Translations under genes and position numbers: made by a program
Part shown: positions 55,490 to 64,000 of the stretch, in pieces
Numbering within the stretch: position 1 is the first letter of the stretch
Layout: the number at the start of each line of letters is the position of its first letter
The notes under the pieces: model-generated
The model's input: the letters and a program-made list of their open reading frames with translations, nothing else
The model's database searches: none
What the model was told of the DNA's origin: nothing
NCBI RefSeq assembly: GCF_005222755.1
Contig: NZ_STGD01000016.1
Coordinates: 1-64,000, forward strand
Origin: Roseomonas sp. HF4
GTDB lineage: Bacteria; Pseudomonadota; Alphaproteobacteria; Acetobacterales; Acetobacteraceae
DNA length: 64,000 nucleotides
Direction: 5' to 3'

Positions 55490-55996
55490 ATGCCGGGAAG
55501 CGAGGAAGCCGCCGCCGCGAAGTCCGCCGACAAGCGCGACCGCATTTTCCTGGTCGTGGTCGACGACAGCCCGGAACGCGCGGTGGCATTGCGCTACGCA
55601 AGCCTGCGCGCGCGCAAGGGCGGCGGGCGCGTGGCGCTGCTGCGCGTGATAGAGCCCGCCGGCGTCGTGGAATGGGCCGGCGTCGGCGCCATGCTGCAGG
55701 AGGAACGGCGCGAGGAAGCGGAGACGATGCTCTCCGGCCTCGCCGCCGAGGTGAACGAGATCACGGGCGGACTGCCCATCCTCATCATCCGCGAGGGCAC
55801 GCCGCGCGACGAATTGCTGCAACTGCTCGAGGAAGACCCGCGCATCTCGATCCTGGTGCTGGCCATGGCGCCGGGCGGCGGCGGGCCGGGGCCGCTGATC
55901 ACGGCGCTGACAGGGCGCTACGCCAGCCGCCTGACGGTGCCGATGACGCTGGTGCCGGGGACGCTGGACGAGAAGGAACTCGACCGGATCACGTGA
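55490..55996 (+). CDS. Universal stress protein family
   Basis: A 168-residue UspA-fold protein: FLVVVDDSPERAVALRYASL at the start of the fold, VALLRVIEPA, then ILVLAMAPGGGGPGPLITAL, which resembles the G2xG9xGS ATP-binding pattern but is degenerate, so ATP binding is uncertain. A short charged N-terminal extension (about 17 residues) precedes the fold. Third gene of the TSUP-TIGR02186-USP operon, 7 bp after its neighbour, with GAGGG upstream of the ATG. Confidence 0.87.
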   Translation: MPGSEEAAAAKSADKRDRIFLVVVDDSPERAVALRYASLRARKGGGRVALLRVIEPAGVVEWAGVGAMLQEERREEAETMLSGLAAEVNEITGGLPILIIREGTPRDELLQLLEEDPRISILVLAMAPGGGGPGPLITALTGRYASRLTVPMTLVPGTLDEKELDRIT

Positions 55997-56009
55997 GGGC
56001 GGGCGGGGA

Positions 56010-56190
56010 AGGTCGCGGGAGGGGAACCTCCCCCGATCCGGGACCCTGCGACGTGGCTGCGCAACGTCGCGAGGACCCCGAGCCCTCCCGTCTTTGCCAC
56101 TCGGCGCCCGACCTTCCGCGACCGTCGCCGGGTGGCAAGGAAGGTTGAGGGGAGTCCGGGGGGAGAAGTTCCCTTCTCCCCCCGTCCTTC
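56010..56190 (+). repeat. Composite palindromic repeat, copy I (long form)
   Basis: Head hairpin (GGGAGGGGAACCTCCCCC), then the extra block GCGACGTGGCTGCGCAACGT...GAGGACCCC also seen in copy C. The central arms are decayed (TGCCACTCGGCGCC and GGTGGCAAGGAAGG), followed by a perfect tail hairpin. It covers the first half of the 348-bp gap 55997-56344. Confidence 0.87.
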
Positions 56191-56245
56191 CGTCCTCATG
56201 CCTGGCGCACGAGGGTTTCACCTTCGTGCGCCTCAGACGCCGGGC

Positions 56246-56275
56246 GGGCCGCATCCGCGGCCCTTGGCTTCGCCG
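56246..56275 (+). repeat. Small hairpin repeat family 3, copy 2
   Basis: GGGCCGC-ATCC-GCGGCCC then TTGGCTTCGCC, matching 44495-44522. The rest of the gap to 56344 includes further short GC hairpins and no gene. Confidence 0.55.
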
Positions 56276-56344
56276 GACAACCGGCGGACCGCAGTCGCGG
56301 CCTCGGCCCTTCGGGCCGAACGTCGGAACTTCGTGCGCCTGGTA

Positions 56345-57322
56345 TCAATCGTCGAAGCGCAGCCCGCGCGCCCGGATCAGCGCCGACCACTTCTCCGCCT
56401 CGCCGCGCAGATGCGCCTCGGCGGCCGGGATGTCGGAGCCCGACGCGCCCACGAAGCCCACCTCGGCCACGCGCGCCACCACGTCCGGCTGCGCCAGCGC
56501 GTGCCGCGCCGCGGCGTTGAGCCGGCGGATGGCGGGCTCGGGCGTCGCCGCGGGCACCCACCACATCACCCAGGAATTCGCCTCGAACCCCGGCGCCACG
56601 CTCTCGGCCATGGTCGGCATGTCGGGCAGCACGGGCACGCGCTGGGCGGTGTTCGCCGCCAGCGCCTGGAGCGCGCCGCCCCGCACCTGGCCGAGTGCCG
56701 CCGGCATGTCGGCGAACATGAAGTCCACCACCCCGGCGCGCAGGTCCGTCAGCCCCGCCGCCGTGCCGCGGTAGTTCACCAGGGTGAAGTCGGCGCCGGA
56801 CAGGCTCTGGTACAGCACGGCGGCCAGCTGGTGCGGCGTGCCGGGCCCGCCCGTCGCCGCCTTGAAGTGGCCCGGGCGCGCCTTCACCTGGCGGTCCCAG
56901 TCGCGCACGTCGGCGAACAGGCCCGGTCGCGCCACCAGCACGAAGGGCGTCGTCGCCAGCAGCGAGACCGGCTTGAAGTCGGCCAGCGCATAGCCGGGCT
57001 CGCGCATCATGAACGGCGCGATGACCGAGGAAATGGGCGCCAGCAGCACCGTGTGCCCGTCCGGCGCCGCGCGCGCGACCGACCGCGTGCCGACGGCGGC
57101 GCCGGCGCCCGGCCGGTTCTCGACGATCATCTGCTGGCCGAGGAAGCCCTGCATGTGCGGCGCCATGACGCGCGCCAGGATGTCGGGCGACCCGCCGGGC
57201 GCGAAGGGGTTGATCAGGCGGATGGTCTCGCGCGGGGACCAGTCCTGCGCGCGGGCGGCGCGCGGCGCCAAGGGCAGCAGGGCGGCGGCGGCGAGTGCGG
57301 CGCGGCGGGTCGGTCGGATCAT
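56345..57322 (-). CDS. Bug-family tripartite tricarboxylate transporter receptor
   Basis: A 325-residue periplasmic binding protein with a twin-arginine-like signal (MIRPTRRAALAAAALLPLAP). Bug features: ETIRLINPFAPGGSPDILAR, MIVENRPGAGAAVGTRSVA, ATGGPGTPHQLAAVLYQSL, VNYRGTAAGLTDLRAGVVDF and PDMPTMAESVAPGFE. It is clearly different from the other Bug protein here (start at 22990), so this is not a recent duplication. No tct permease gene adjoins. The ligand is unknown. It diverges from the PBP gene across 131 bp. Confidence 0.92.
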   Translation of the reverse strand: MIRPTRRAALAAAALLPLAPRAARAQDWSPRETIRLINPFAPGGSPDILARVMAPHMQGFLGQQMIVENRPGAGAAVGTRSVARAAPDGHTVLLAPISSVIAPFMMREPGYALADFKPVSLLATTPFVLVARPGLFADVRDWDRQVKARPGHFKAATGGPGTPHQLAAVLYQSLSGADFTLVNYRGTAAGLTDLRAGVVDFMFADMPAALGQVRGGALQALAANTAQRVPVLPDMPTMAESVAPGFEANSWVMWWVPAATPEPAIRRLNAAARHALAQPDVVARVAEVGFVGASGSDIPAAEAHLRGEAEKWSALIRARGLRFDD

Positions 57323-57453
57323 GGATCAAGGCTTCCCAGGCTGGGCGTGAAGCGTGTCGGCGTTCTTGGCCGGCGGGCCGGCGCGCGAGAGGTTGGCCCG
57401 CGTTGCCCTCGGAACAAGGGCCGCGCCCATGTCCGCCGCGCACCGGCCATGCT

Positions 57454-59292
57454 ATGCAGACCGCAATGCCCCGTGCCGTCGCGCCGCGGGTGCGGCCCGC
57501 CCCCCGCGCCGCCCCCGCCCGACCTGCACCCCCCGCCCGCCGACGGCCCCGCCTGGGGACGCGCCTGTTGCGCTGGGCGGTCATCCTCTCGGTCTGGGGG
57601 ATGGTCGCGGGCTTCCTCGCCCTGCTCTGGTTCGCCTGGGACCTGCCGCGGCCCGAGGATGCGCTGGGCGCCACGCGCCGCCCCTCGGTCACGATGCTGG
57701 CGGCCGACGGCGCGCTGCTCGCCACGAGCGGCGACCTCTATGGGGAGACGGTGCGGCTGCGCGACCTGCCAGCGCATCTGCCGGCCGCCTTCGTCGCGAT
57801 CGAGGACCGACGCTTCCGCGACCATGCCGGGCTCGATGTCATCGGCGTCGCGCGCGCGCTGGTCGCGAACCTGACCGCCGGGCGGGTGGTGCAGGGCGGC
57901 TCCACCATCACGCAGCAGCTCGCCAAGAACCTGTTCCTGACGCCGGAACGCAGCCTGCGCCGCAAGGTGCAGGAGGCGCTGCTGGCGCTCTGGCTGGAAC
58001 ACCGCTTCAGCAAGGATGAATTGCTGACGATCTACCTCAACCGCGTCTATCTCGGCGCCGGGACCTTCGGCGTCGATGCCGCCGCGCGGCTCTATTTCGG
58101 CGTGCCGGCGCGCGGGCTGTCCATCGCGCAATCGGCGGTGCTGGCGGGGCTGCCGCGGGCACCCTCGCGGCTCAATCCGCGCGTGAACCCCTCGGCCGCC
58201 GTCGGCCGCGCGGTCGAGGTGCTGGACGCCATGGCCGAGACCGGCGCCATCACCGCCGCCCAGGCGCTCACCGAGGCCGAGCGCATCCGCTTCGCGCGCC
58301 CGCCGTCGCGCGATGCCGGCTGGTTCGCCGACTGGGTGCGGGATGGCCTGGCGGAGCGCGCGCCGCCCGGCACCGACCTGCTGCTGCGCACCACGCTCGA
58401 CACGCGGCTGCAGGCGGCGGTGGAGGCACGGATCGAGGCGCTGCTGGCCGGCCCCGGCCGTGCCGCCGGCGTCGCGCAGGGCGCGGTCGTCGCGATGGAG
58501 GCCGCGACGGGCGCGGTGCGCGCCATGGCGGGCGGGCGGGACTACCGCAGCAGCCCCTTCAACCGCGCGACCCAGGCGCGGCGCCAGCCGGGCTCGGCCT
58601 TCAAGCCCTTCGTGTTCCTGGCGGCACTCGAGGCGGGCGCGACGCCGGACGATGAGGTCTCGGACGCGCCCGTCTCGCTGGGCGGCTGGGCGCCGGGCAA
58701 TGGCGCCTGGCGCGCACGCGGCGCGATCACGCTGGAGGACGCGCTGGCCCATTCGGTCAACACCGCGGCGGTGCGCATCATGCAGCGCGCCGGCGGGCCG
58801 CGCGCGGTGGCGGCCAGCGCCGGGCGCGCCGGGCTGCCGGGGCCGCTGCCGCGGGAAGCCTCGATCGCGCTCGGCACGGCGGAGGTGACGCTGCTCGACC
58901 TCGTCGCCGGCTATGCGCCCTTCGCGAATGGCGGCAACCGCGTGGCGCCCTTCGGCATCGCCGAGGCACGCGCGGAAGGCCGCGCCGTCGCCTGGCTGCC
59001 GGCGGCCCCTGCCCCGGCCATCGCGCCGGAACACGCCGCGGCGATGCTCCGGATGCTGGGCGCCGTGGTCGCGCGCGGCACGGGGCGCGCGGCGTCGGTG
59101 CCGGGTCTTGCGGTGGCCGGCAAGACCGGCACGACGCAGGACAACCGCGACGCCTGGTTCATCGGCATCGCGGGGGGCCTCGTGATCGGCGTCTGGCTCG
59201 GCAACGACGATGCGCGGCCGATGGAGGGCGTCGCGGGCGGCGGCCTGCCCGCGCGGCTGTTCCGCGAGATCCTGGAGGCCGCGCGGGGGTAG
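57454..59292 (+). CDS. Class A penicillin-binding protein (PBP1-type)
   Basis: A 612-residue bifunctional cell-wall synthase. After a basic, proline-rich cytosolic start, one transmembrane helix (AVILSVWGMVAGFLALLWFA, about 41-60) anchors it. The GT51 glycosyltransferase domain has AIEDRRFRDHAGLD, GGSTITQQLAKN and FSKDELLTIYLNRVYLG. The transpeptidase domain has the SxxK motif in GSAFKPF, SVN (SxN) and KTGTT (KTG). It is shorter than PBP1a and close to PbpC-like/PBP1-type proteins. It starts at ATG 57454, or possibly 57466. Confidence 0.94.
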   Translation: MQTAMPRAVAPRVRPAPRAAPARPAPPARRRPRLGTRLLRWAVILSVWGMVAGFLALLWFAWDLPRPEDALGATRRPSVTMLAADGALLATSGDLYGETVRLRDLPAHLPAAFVAIEDRRFRDHAGLDVIGVARALVANLTAGRVVQGGSTITQQLAKNLFLTPERSLRRKVQEALLALWLEHRFSKDELLTIYLNRVYLGAGTFGVDAAARLYFGVPARGLSIAQSAVLAGLPRAPSRLNPRVNPSAAVGRAVEVLDAMAETGAITAAQALTEAERIRFARPPSRDAGWFADWVRDGLAERAPPGTDLLLRTTLDTRLQAAVEARIEALLAGPGRAAGVAQGAVVAMEAATGAVRAMAGGRDYRSSPFNRATQARRQPGSAFKPFVFLAALEAGATPDDEVSDAPVSLGGWAPGNGAWRARGAITLEDALAHSVNTAAVRIMQRAGGPRAVAASAGRAGLPGPLPREASIALGTAEVTLLDLVAGYAPFANGGNRVAPFGIAEARAEGRAVAWLPAAPAPAIAPEHAAAMLRMLGAVVARGTGRAASVPGLAVAGKTGTTQDNRDAWFIGIAGGLVIGVWLGNDDARPMEGVAGGGLPARLFREILEAARG

Positions 59293-59330
59293 TTCCGGCG
59301 GTCGGTTTCATCCCCGCCCACGCGCGCCGG

Positions 59331-59400
59331 CCCTTCCGGAACGGGCGCCAGGTGCCAGAAAAGGGAGGGGGCCTCGGGGGAGGTCCTCCTCCCCCCACCT
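59331..59400 (-). repeat. Composite palindromic repeat, copy J (partial)
   Basis: One central arm (GGCGCCAGGTGCCAGAAAAG) and the head hairpin (GGGGGAGGTCCTCCTCCCCC), in inverted orientation; the tail module is missing. It lies between the PBP and EamA genes. Confidence 0.78.
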
Positions 59401-59518
59401 TCCGGGCGGCCGCCCGTGCCAGCCCCGCACCCCCCGCATCCCTGTCCTCGCGCCGCCGCGCCGATGGCGGCGCGGTTCCGCCTTCCGCCCGCCGCATCCC
59501 GGGGCGATGCTGCGGCCG

Positions 59519-60385
59519 ATGCCTCCCGCCCTTCTCGGTGTCGCGCTGCAACTGGCGGCGCTCGCGACCTTCGTCGCCATGGACACCGTCATCAAGCTGC
59601 TGACGGCGGGCTTTCCCGTCTCGCAGATCATGTGGGCGCGCTTCGTCTTCGGCTTCCTGGCGGTGGCGCTGGCGCTGCGCGTACTGGCCGGGCGCGTGCC
59701 CTGGCGGTCGCATGCGCCGGGGCTGCAGACGCTGCGCAGCCTGATCCTCGCGGTCTGCAACCTGCTGTTCACCATCGCGCTCGTGCATATCCCGCTGGCG
59801 GATGCGACGGCCGTCGGTTTCGCCTCCCCGCTGCTGACGGTCGCGCTGGCGGCGGTCTGGCTCAAGGAGAAGGTCGGGTGGCGGCGCTGGGCGGGGGTCG
59901 CGATCGGGCTCGGCGGCGTGGTGGTGCTGCTGCGCCCGCCCTTCCTGTTCGCCGGGGAGCCGGTGCATTGGGCGATGCTGCTGCCTCTCGGCACCGCGGC
60001 GCTGTTCGCCGTCTACCAGATCCTGACGCGCAAGCTGGCGGCGGTGGACGACCCGCGCACCACCATCCTTCACACGAGCTTCGCGGCGGGGCTCGTCACC
60101 TCCGCCGCGCTGCCGTTCGACTGGGTCTGGCCGAGCGCGGGCGGCTGGGCCGCGCTCCTGCTGCTCGGCGTGCTGGGCGGCGCGGGGCACGGGCTGCTCG
60201 TGATGGCCTTCGCCCGCGCCCCGGCCAGCCTGCTGGCGCCGATGTCCTACACGCAGATGATCTGGGCCGTGCTCGCGGGGCTCATGGTGTTCGGCGACGT
60301 GCCGGACGGGCTCACCCTCGCCGGCATGGCGGTGATCGCGGCGGGCGGCGTGCTGGTCGCGCTGCCGGACCGGGCGCGACGGTGA
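59519..60385 (+). CDS. EamA-family (DMT) transporter
   Basis: A 288-residue membrane protein with about ten helices in two EamA repeats. It begins LLGVALQLAALATFVAMDTV, with TLRSLILAVCNLLFTIALVH and PLLTVALAAVWLKEKVGWRR closing the first repeat. The second ends LMVFGDVPDGLTLAGMAVIA. Family members export amino acids or metabolites; the substrate is not known. The start is uncertain: ATG 59519 is used, with ATG 59507 in frame. The 180 bp to the next gene (60386-60577) contain no recognisable gene. Confidence 0.88.
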   Translation: MPPALLGVALQLAALATFVAMDTVIKLLTAGFPVSQIMWARFVFGFLAVALALRVLAGRVPWRSHAPGLQTLRSLILAVCNLLFTIALVHIPLADATAVGFASPLLTVALAAVWLKEKVGWRRWAGVAIGLGGVVVLLRPPFLFAGEPVHWAMLLPLGTAALFAVYQILTRKLAAVDDPRTTILHTSFAAGLVTSAALPFDWVWPSAGGWAALLLLGVLGGAGHGLLVMAFARAPASLLAPMSYTQMIWAVLAGLMVFGDVPDGLTLAGMAVIAAGGVLVALPDRARR

Positions 60386-60577
60386 GCGCGGGCTGGGCAC
60401 CGCCGGTGCCGGGAAGCGCGGGCCGATCGGGCGCGGGCGGGCGGCGCATGGCGGGATGGCGTGCGAACCGCTTGCGCCGCTCCCGCCGCTGCTTTACCGA
60501 ACACGCTCGCGCGTGGCGGCCCTCCGGCGCCCGGCGACTCGCGGCCCCGTTGCATCAGGCCGCGCATGAGGGACGCG

Positions 60578-61282
60578 ATGGCTGACATCGGACTGGCGAA
60601 GGGCGCCGAGGAGCGCGGGCACGCGCGGGCGGCGCTCGACGCCCACAGCGTGCGCGAGGCGTATCGGCGCTGGGCCGGGGTCTATGACACCGTCTTCGGC
60701 GGCGTCTCGGGCTTCGGGCGGCGGCGCGCCGTCGCGGCGGTCAACCGCATGGCCGGGCCGCGCGTCCTCGAAGTGGGCGTCGGCACCGGCCTCGCTTTGC
60801 CGCTCTATCGCCGCGATCTGCAGGTGGTCGGCATCGACCTGTCGCGGGAGATGCTGGAGAAGGCCAAGGAACGCGTCGCGGCGGAACGCCTGACGCATGT
60901 CCGCGGCTTGCTCGAGATGGACGCCGAGCGCATGGCCTTCGCCGACGGCGCGTTCGACATCGCGGTCGCGATGTTCACCGCGAGCGTGGTGCCCGACGCC
61001 AAGCGCCTCTTCGCCGAGATGTCGCGGGTGGTGCGCCCTGGCGGCCACATGCTGTTCGTCAATCATTTCGCGGCCGAGGGCGGTCCGCGCTGGTGGGTGG
61101 AGCGCGCCATGGCGCCGCTGTCGCGCCGGCTCGGCTGGCATCCGGATTTCGCGCTACGCGACCTGCTCGACCCCGCGATCACGCCCGTGGACAGTTTCGA
61201 GCCCTGCCCGCCGGCAGGGATCTTCACGCTGCTGACGATGCGCACGCCGGAAGCGACGCCGCAGGCGCTCGCGGCGGAGTAG
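60578..61282 (+). CDS. Phosphatidylethanolamine N-methyltransferase-like (PmtA type)
   Basis: A 234-residue SAM methyltransferase. The opening YRRWAGVYDTVFGGVSGFGR, RRAVAAVNRMAGPRVLEVGV with the GTGLALPLY motif, and VVGIDLSREMLEKAKERVA match PmtA-type enzymes, which make phosphatidylcholine from PE in alphaproteobacteria. MLFVNHFAAEGGPRWWVERA follows. A related quinone or lipid methylase is possible. ATG 60578 is preferred because GAGGGA precedes it; ATG 60566 is also in frame. No neighbour is clearly related. Confidence 0.87.
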   Translation: MADIGLAKGAEERGHARAALDAHSVREAYRRWAGVYDTVFGGVSGFGRRRAVAAVNRMAGPRVLEVGVGTGLALPLYRRDLQVVGIDLSREMLEKAKERVAAERLTHVRGLLEMDAERMAFADGAFDIAVAMFTASVVPDAKRLFAEMSRVVRPGGHMLFVNHFAAEGGPRWWVERAMAPLSRRLGWHPDFALRDLLDPAITPVDSFEPCPPAGIFTLLTMRTPEATPQALAAE

Positions 61283-61445
61283 CCGGCAGGGACGGGGAAG
61301 CCGAGCCTCCTCCGACCCTGTCCCTGCTGTCCTCGCTTTCCCGGCCGTGCCAACGGCCGCATCCTTCGATACCCGGCATGTTCCCGCACCGGCCGTCAGG
61401 CGCAAGGCAGCCGGCGGCGCTCATCCCGGCACCCGGCATCGATGC

Positions 61446-61500
61446 CCGGGGGGCAAGGAAGGTCGAGGCGGATGCGCGGGGAGAAGTTCCCGTCTCCCCC
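61446..61500 (+). repeat. Composite palindromic repeat, copy K (partial)
   Basis: The right central arm (GGGGGCAAGGAAGG) and the tail hairpin (GGGGAGAAGTTCCCGTCTCC) with two changes; the head module is missing. It lies between the convergent pmtA-like and ankyrin-like genes. The rest of 61283-61528 has no gene. Confidence 0.72.
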
Positions 61501-61528
61501 GCCCTGTTTCAGGTCCCGCCGCCCGTCC

Positions 61529-62152
61529 TCAGCCGCCGCGCCGCCCCGTCGTCGCCCCGCGCCCCGCGTCGAAGCCGAGGAACCCGACCTCCGGCCGTGG
61601 CGCGCCGCCGTCATTGGCGAACAGCCGCGGCCGCAGCACCGGCGGCGGCCCGCGCACCACCGGCCCGCGGCCGGCCTGCGCTGCCGCCCGCGCGGCCCGG
61701 GTCGCTTCCTCACGTGCCGCGCGGTCGCGCGCCGCGCGCTGCGCGGGCGTCAGGGAGCCCTCGGCCGGCGGCGCCGGCCCGCGTACCGTACGCCGGGCCG
61801 ACAGCAGGAAGAACAGGATCTCGTTCCGCCCCTGGTCGACCGACGCCTCGATCGGCGTCAGGCCGAGCACGTTGCGTTCCTCGAGGCTGGCGCCCCGGTT
61901 CATCGCGTCCCGCGCGGCGGCGAGGTCGCCGCGGTTGATCGCGTCGAACAGCGCCTCGGTGGGTGCGAGGTTGGCGTTCGGGTTGGCCGGGATCGGCTCC
62001 GGCGCCTGGCGCGCCGTGAGCCCCGGCAGCGCCGCGGGCGGCGGCGGCGCGCCACCCGGCGCCGCGGGCGGCGGCCCGGCGAACTGCGCCAGCGCCACGG
62101 CAGGAAGGGCAAGCACGCCGGCCGTGGCCAGCAGGGGGATCAGCCGTCTCAT
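61529..62152 (-). CDS. Secreted ankyrin-repeat-like protein
   Basis: A 207-residue exported protein. A signal peptide (MRRLIPLLATAGVLALPAVA) is followed by a proline/alanine-rich linker. One ankyrin-like unit pair follows: TEALFDAINRGDLAAARDAM, NRGASLEERNVLGLTPIEAS and VDQGRNEILFFLLSA. A charged helical segment (AARDRAAREEATRAARAAAQ) and a glycine-rich C-terminus complete it. It probably mediates protein binding in the periplasm. ATG 62152 is chosen to expose the signal peptide. It is downstream of the GATase1-like gene on the same strand, 52 bp away. Confidence 0.78.
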   Translation of the reverse strand: MRRLIPLLATAGVLALPAVALAQFAGPPPAAPGGAPPPPAALPGLTARQAPEPIPANPNANLAPTEALFDAINRGDLAAARDAMNRGASLEERNVLGLTPIEASVDQGRNEILFFLLSARRTVRGPAPPAEGSLTPAQRAARDRAAREEATRAARAAAQAGRGPVVRGPPPVLRPRLFANDGGAPRPEVGFLGFDAGRGATTGRRGG

Positions 62153-62204
62153 GACGCCGGTTCTACGCCGCTTCGCGCCCCCGGCCAAACGCTTCGTCGC
62201 CGCG

Positions 62205-64000
62205 CTACCGGCCTTCGCGCCGCCAGGCCGCGACCGCCGCGCCCAGCACCAGCACCAGCGCCAGCCAGGGCGGCAGCAGCGGCAGCGCCGAGATGCCGGT
62301 CACCGTGTGGTCCCCGTTGCGCCGGAGCCCGATCCAGCCCGGCCCCGCCACGTCCCGCCCCGGCGCCACGCGGCGCAATTCGGGCAGCGCCGGCGCGCTG
62401 CCCGGGCCCATGAACCGCGCGACGCCGCCCGTGCCCTCGAGCAGCGGCCGCAGCGGCCCGGGATCGGCCCGCAGGTCCGCGATCTCGAGCGGATTGGCCG
62501 CCGCCGAGGCCGCGAAGGCCACCCGCCGCCCGTCGCTTGCCTGCCAGACGCCGGGCTGCGTCGCGGGCAGGGTCAGCGTCGCCCGCCCGCCGCCGGCTTC
62601 CTCCGGCCGCGCGCGCGTGACCGTGCCGTCCGGCGCCGTGACCGCGAATTCGGGCGGCGCGCCGTCCTCCAGGCTGCGCCGCGTCACGGTCAGGCGCCCG
62701 GCCTCGATCCGCGCGGTCAGGTCCTCCTCCTCGAGTTCCGTCTCGCGCATCAGCCAGTGCGCGATGCGGCGGAGCAGTTCCTGCTGCGGCCCGCCGCCGT
62801 CATGCCCGCGCGACCAGAGCCAGATGTGGTCGGACAGCAGCAGCGCGACGCGCCCTTCCCCCACCCGGTCCAGCACCAGCAGCGGCGCGCCCTCGGCCCC
62901 TTCCATCACGACGTTGCCGCTGCGCGGCTCGGCGCGGAGCTGGCGGTACCAGCGCCCCCATTGCGGCTCGGCCTCGGCGGTATTGGCGCCGATCAGCCCC
63001 TCGGTCACCGGGTGGCGGAAGCCGAGCGCCGAGACGCGCGGCCGGAACGCCCCCTCCGCCACGATGTTCGCCCGCCCCGCCGGGCGCGCCGGCAGCACCT
63101 GGCCGAGCGGCGTCAGCGCCAGCGACACCGGCCCCGAGTATTCGGGCCCGGTCGACATCAGCAGCGCGCCGCCGCCGCGCACGTAGTCGGCGATGTTGCG
63201 CAGATAGGTCACCGGCAGGATGCCGCGGTTGCTGAACCGGTCGAAGACGATCAGGTCGAATTCGCGCAGCTTCACCTGGAACAACTCGCGCACCGGGAAG
63301 GCAATGAGCGCGAGCTCGCTCAGCGGCGTCAGGTCGTCCTTCTCCGGCGGGCGGAGAATGGTGAAGTGCACGAGGTCGACGTTCGGGTCGGCCTTGAGCA
63401 GCCGCCGCCAGGTCCGCTCCCCCGCATGCGGCTCGCCGCTCACGAGCAGCACGCGCAGCCGGTCGCGCACGCCGTTGATCGTGACGACCTGGCGGTTGTT
63501 GCGCGGGCTCACCTCGCCGGGGCGGGCCTCGGCCTCGATCTCGACGACCGTCGGGCCGCCGCGGCGGATCGGCACGGCGATGCGATGGTCGCGGCCGACG
63601 GGCACGCTCTCGCTCCGCGCCGCCTCGCCGTCGCGGCGGATGGTCAGGCGCGCCGCACCCGTCGCGCGCGGCACGCCGAGTTCATCGACCGCGACCCGGA
63701 TTTCGACCTCGCGCCCCACGATGCCGAAGCCCGGCGCCTCAATGATGCGAAGGCGCCGGTCGGTCTCGCCGGCGCGGCCGGGCAGCAGGGCGTGGAAGGG
63801 CGCGTCGAAGGGGGCGGCGGCGGGGATGTCGTGCGCCTGGCCGTCGGTCAGCGCGATGACGCCGGCGAGCCGCGCGCGCGGGATCTCGGCCAGCGCGCGC
63901 TCGGCCGCCGTGAACAGCCGCGTGCCCTGGTTGCCGCCCTCCGGCACCTCCACGGTGCGGAGCTCGAGGTCGGGCAGGCGGCCGGCCCGCGCCTCGAGCT
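62205..64000 (-). CDS. GATase1-like membrane protein (N-terminus off the window)
   Basis: At least 597 codons, with the 5' end beyond base 64000. The visible part opens with a von Willebrand-like strand (LAGVIALTDGQAHDIPAAAP), then two beta-sandwich-like stretches, then a class I glutamine-amidotransferase-like domain (RVLLVSGEPHAGERTWRRLL, FDLIVFDRFSNRGILPVTYL, YVRGGGALLMSTGPEYSG), a C-terminal beta domain and one transmembrane helix (LLPPWLALVLVLGAAVAAW). This is the large partner usually found with MoxR, DUF58 and VWA genes. Those would lie to the right, outside the window. Whether the GATase site is active cannot be judged. Confidence 0.85.
   Translation of the reverse strand, partial: LEARAGRLPDLELRTVEVPEGGNQGTRLFTAAERALAEIPRARLAGVIALTDGQAHDIPAAAPFDAPFHALLPGRAGETDRRLRIIEAPGFGIVGREVEIRVAVDELGVPRATGAARLTIRRDGEAARSESVPVGRDHRIAVPIRRGGPTVVEIEAEARPGEVSPRNNRQVVTINGVRDRLRVLLVSGEPHAGERTWRRLLKADPNVDLVHFTILRPPEKDDLTPLSELALIAFPVRELFQVKLREFDLIVFDRFSNRGILPVTYLRNIADYVRGGGALLMSTGPEYSGPVSLALTPLGQVLPARPAGRANIVAEGAFRPRVSALGFRHPVTEGLIGANTAEAEPQWGRWYRQLRAEPRSGNVVMEGAEGAPLLVLDRVGEGRVALLLSDHIWLWSRGHDGGGPQQELLRRIAHWLMRETELEEEDLTARIEAGRLTVTRRSLEDGAPPEFAVTAPDGTVTRARPEEAGGGRATLTLPATQPGVWQASDGRRVAFAASAAANPLEIADLRADPGPLRPLLEGTGGVARFMGPGSAPALPELRRVAPGRDVAGPGWIGLRRNGDHTVTGISALPLLPPWLALVLVLGAAVAAWRREGR

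Overview
The window is very G+C-rich and gene-dense, with short intergenic gaps and many ATGA or GTGA stop/start overlaps. Gene content points to an alphaproteobacterium of the Acetobacteraceae, most like the Roseomonas group: two stand-alone Bug-type solute receptors, a P1-family peptidase, hisZ with purA, a TSUP permease with its TIGR02186 partner, DUF1217 and DUF599 proteins, and a PmtA-type phospholipid methyltransferase. This placement comes from family resemblance only; no rRNA or tRNA gene was seen.

Layout. 1-1514 is a patchwork of broken genes: a serine-recombinase zinc ribbon (-), part of an iron-type ABC permease, and a lipase-like hydrolase fused in one frame. 1797-3225 holds a phosphoesterase and a DUF427 protein. 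3272-8333 is a six-gene queuosine operon (queA-tgt-queF-queG-queC-yhhQ-like). 8321-12780 has an enoyl-CoA hydratase, a flavin monooxygenase with a 57-residue upstream membrane peptide, a metallo-hydrolase and an unknown protein with weak ADP-ribosyltransferase-like features. 12930-16657 has icd and several unknown membrane or secreted proteins. 16654-22718 (-) carries alaS with a P1 peptidase, and an isolated nrdA without an ATP cone. 22990-28441 has a Bug receptor, a flavoprotein dehydrogenase, a VOC protein and an ABC-F ATPase. The ABC-F gene is the last of hisZ-purA-abcF (26618-30871). 30934-36172 (-) has a phospholipase D/EEP pair and serC-serA. 36256-44453 has DUF1217, sulfotransferase, thiD, a decayed serine recombinase, an SDR, a chemoreceptor and bdhA-patatin. 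44632-50913 has a methyltransferase, a sirtuin, a zincin-like unknown, an rlmI-like/DUF3293/MFS operon and a small two-gene unit behind a Fur-like operator. 51053-64000 has panC, a 5'-nucleotidase, TSUP-TIGR02186-USP, a second Bug receptor, a class A PBP, an EamA transporter, a pmtA-like gene, an ankyrin-like secreted protein and the 3' part of a GATase1-like membrane protein.

Themes. Most genes are housekeeping: tRNA modification and charging, TCA cycle, purine, serine, histidine, thiamine and pantothenate synthesis, dNTP supply and cell wall. The accessory signal lies between the genes. About eleven whole or partial copies of one composite palindromic element (about 120-190 bp) occupy gene ends, and a second, smaller hairpin repeat sits between queF and queG. 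Both serine-recombinase remnants are broken. I see no intact transposon, prophage, CRISPR array or defence island.
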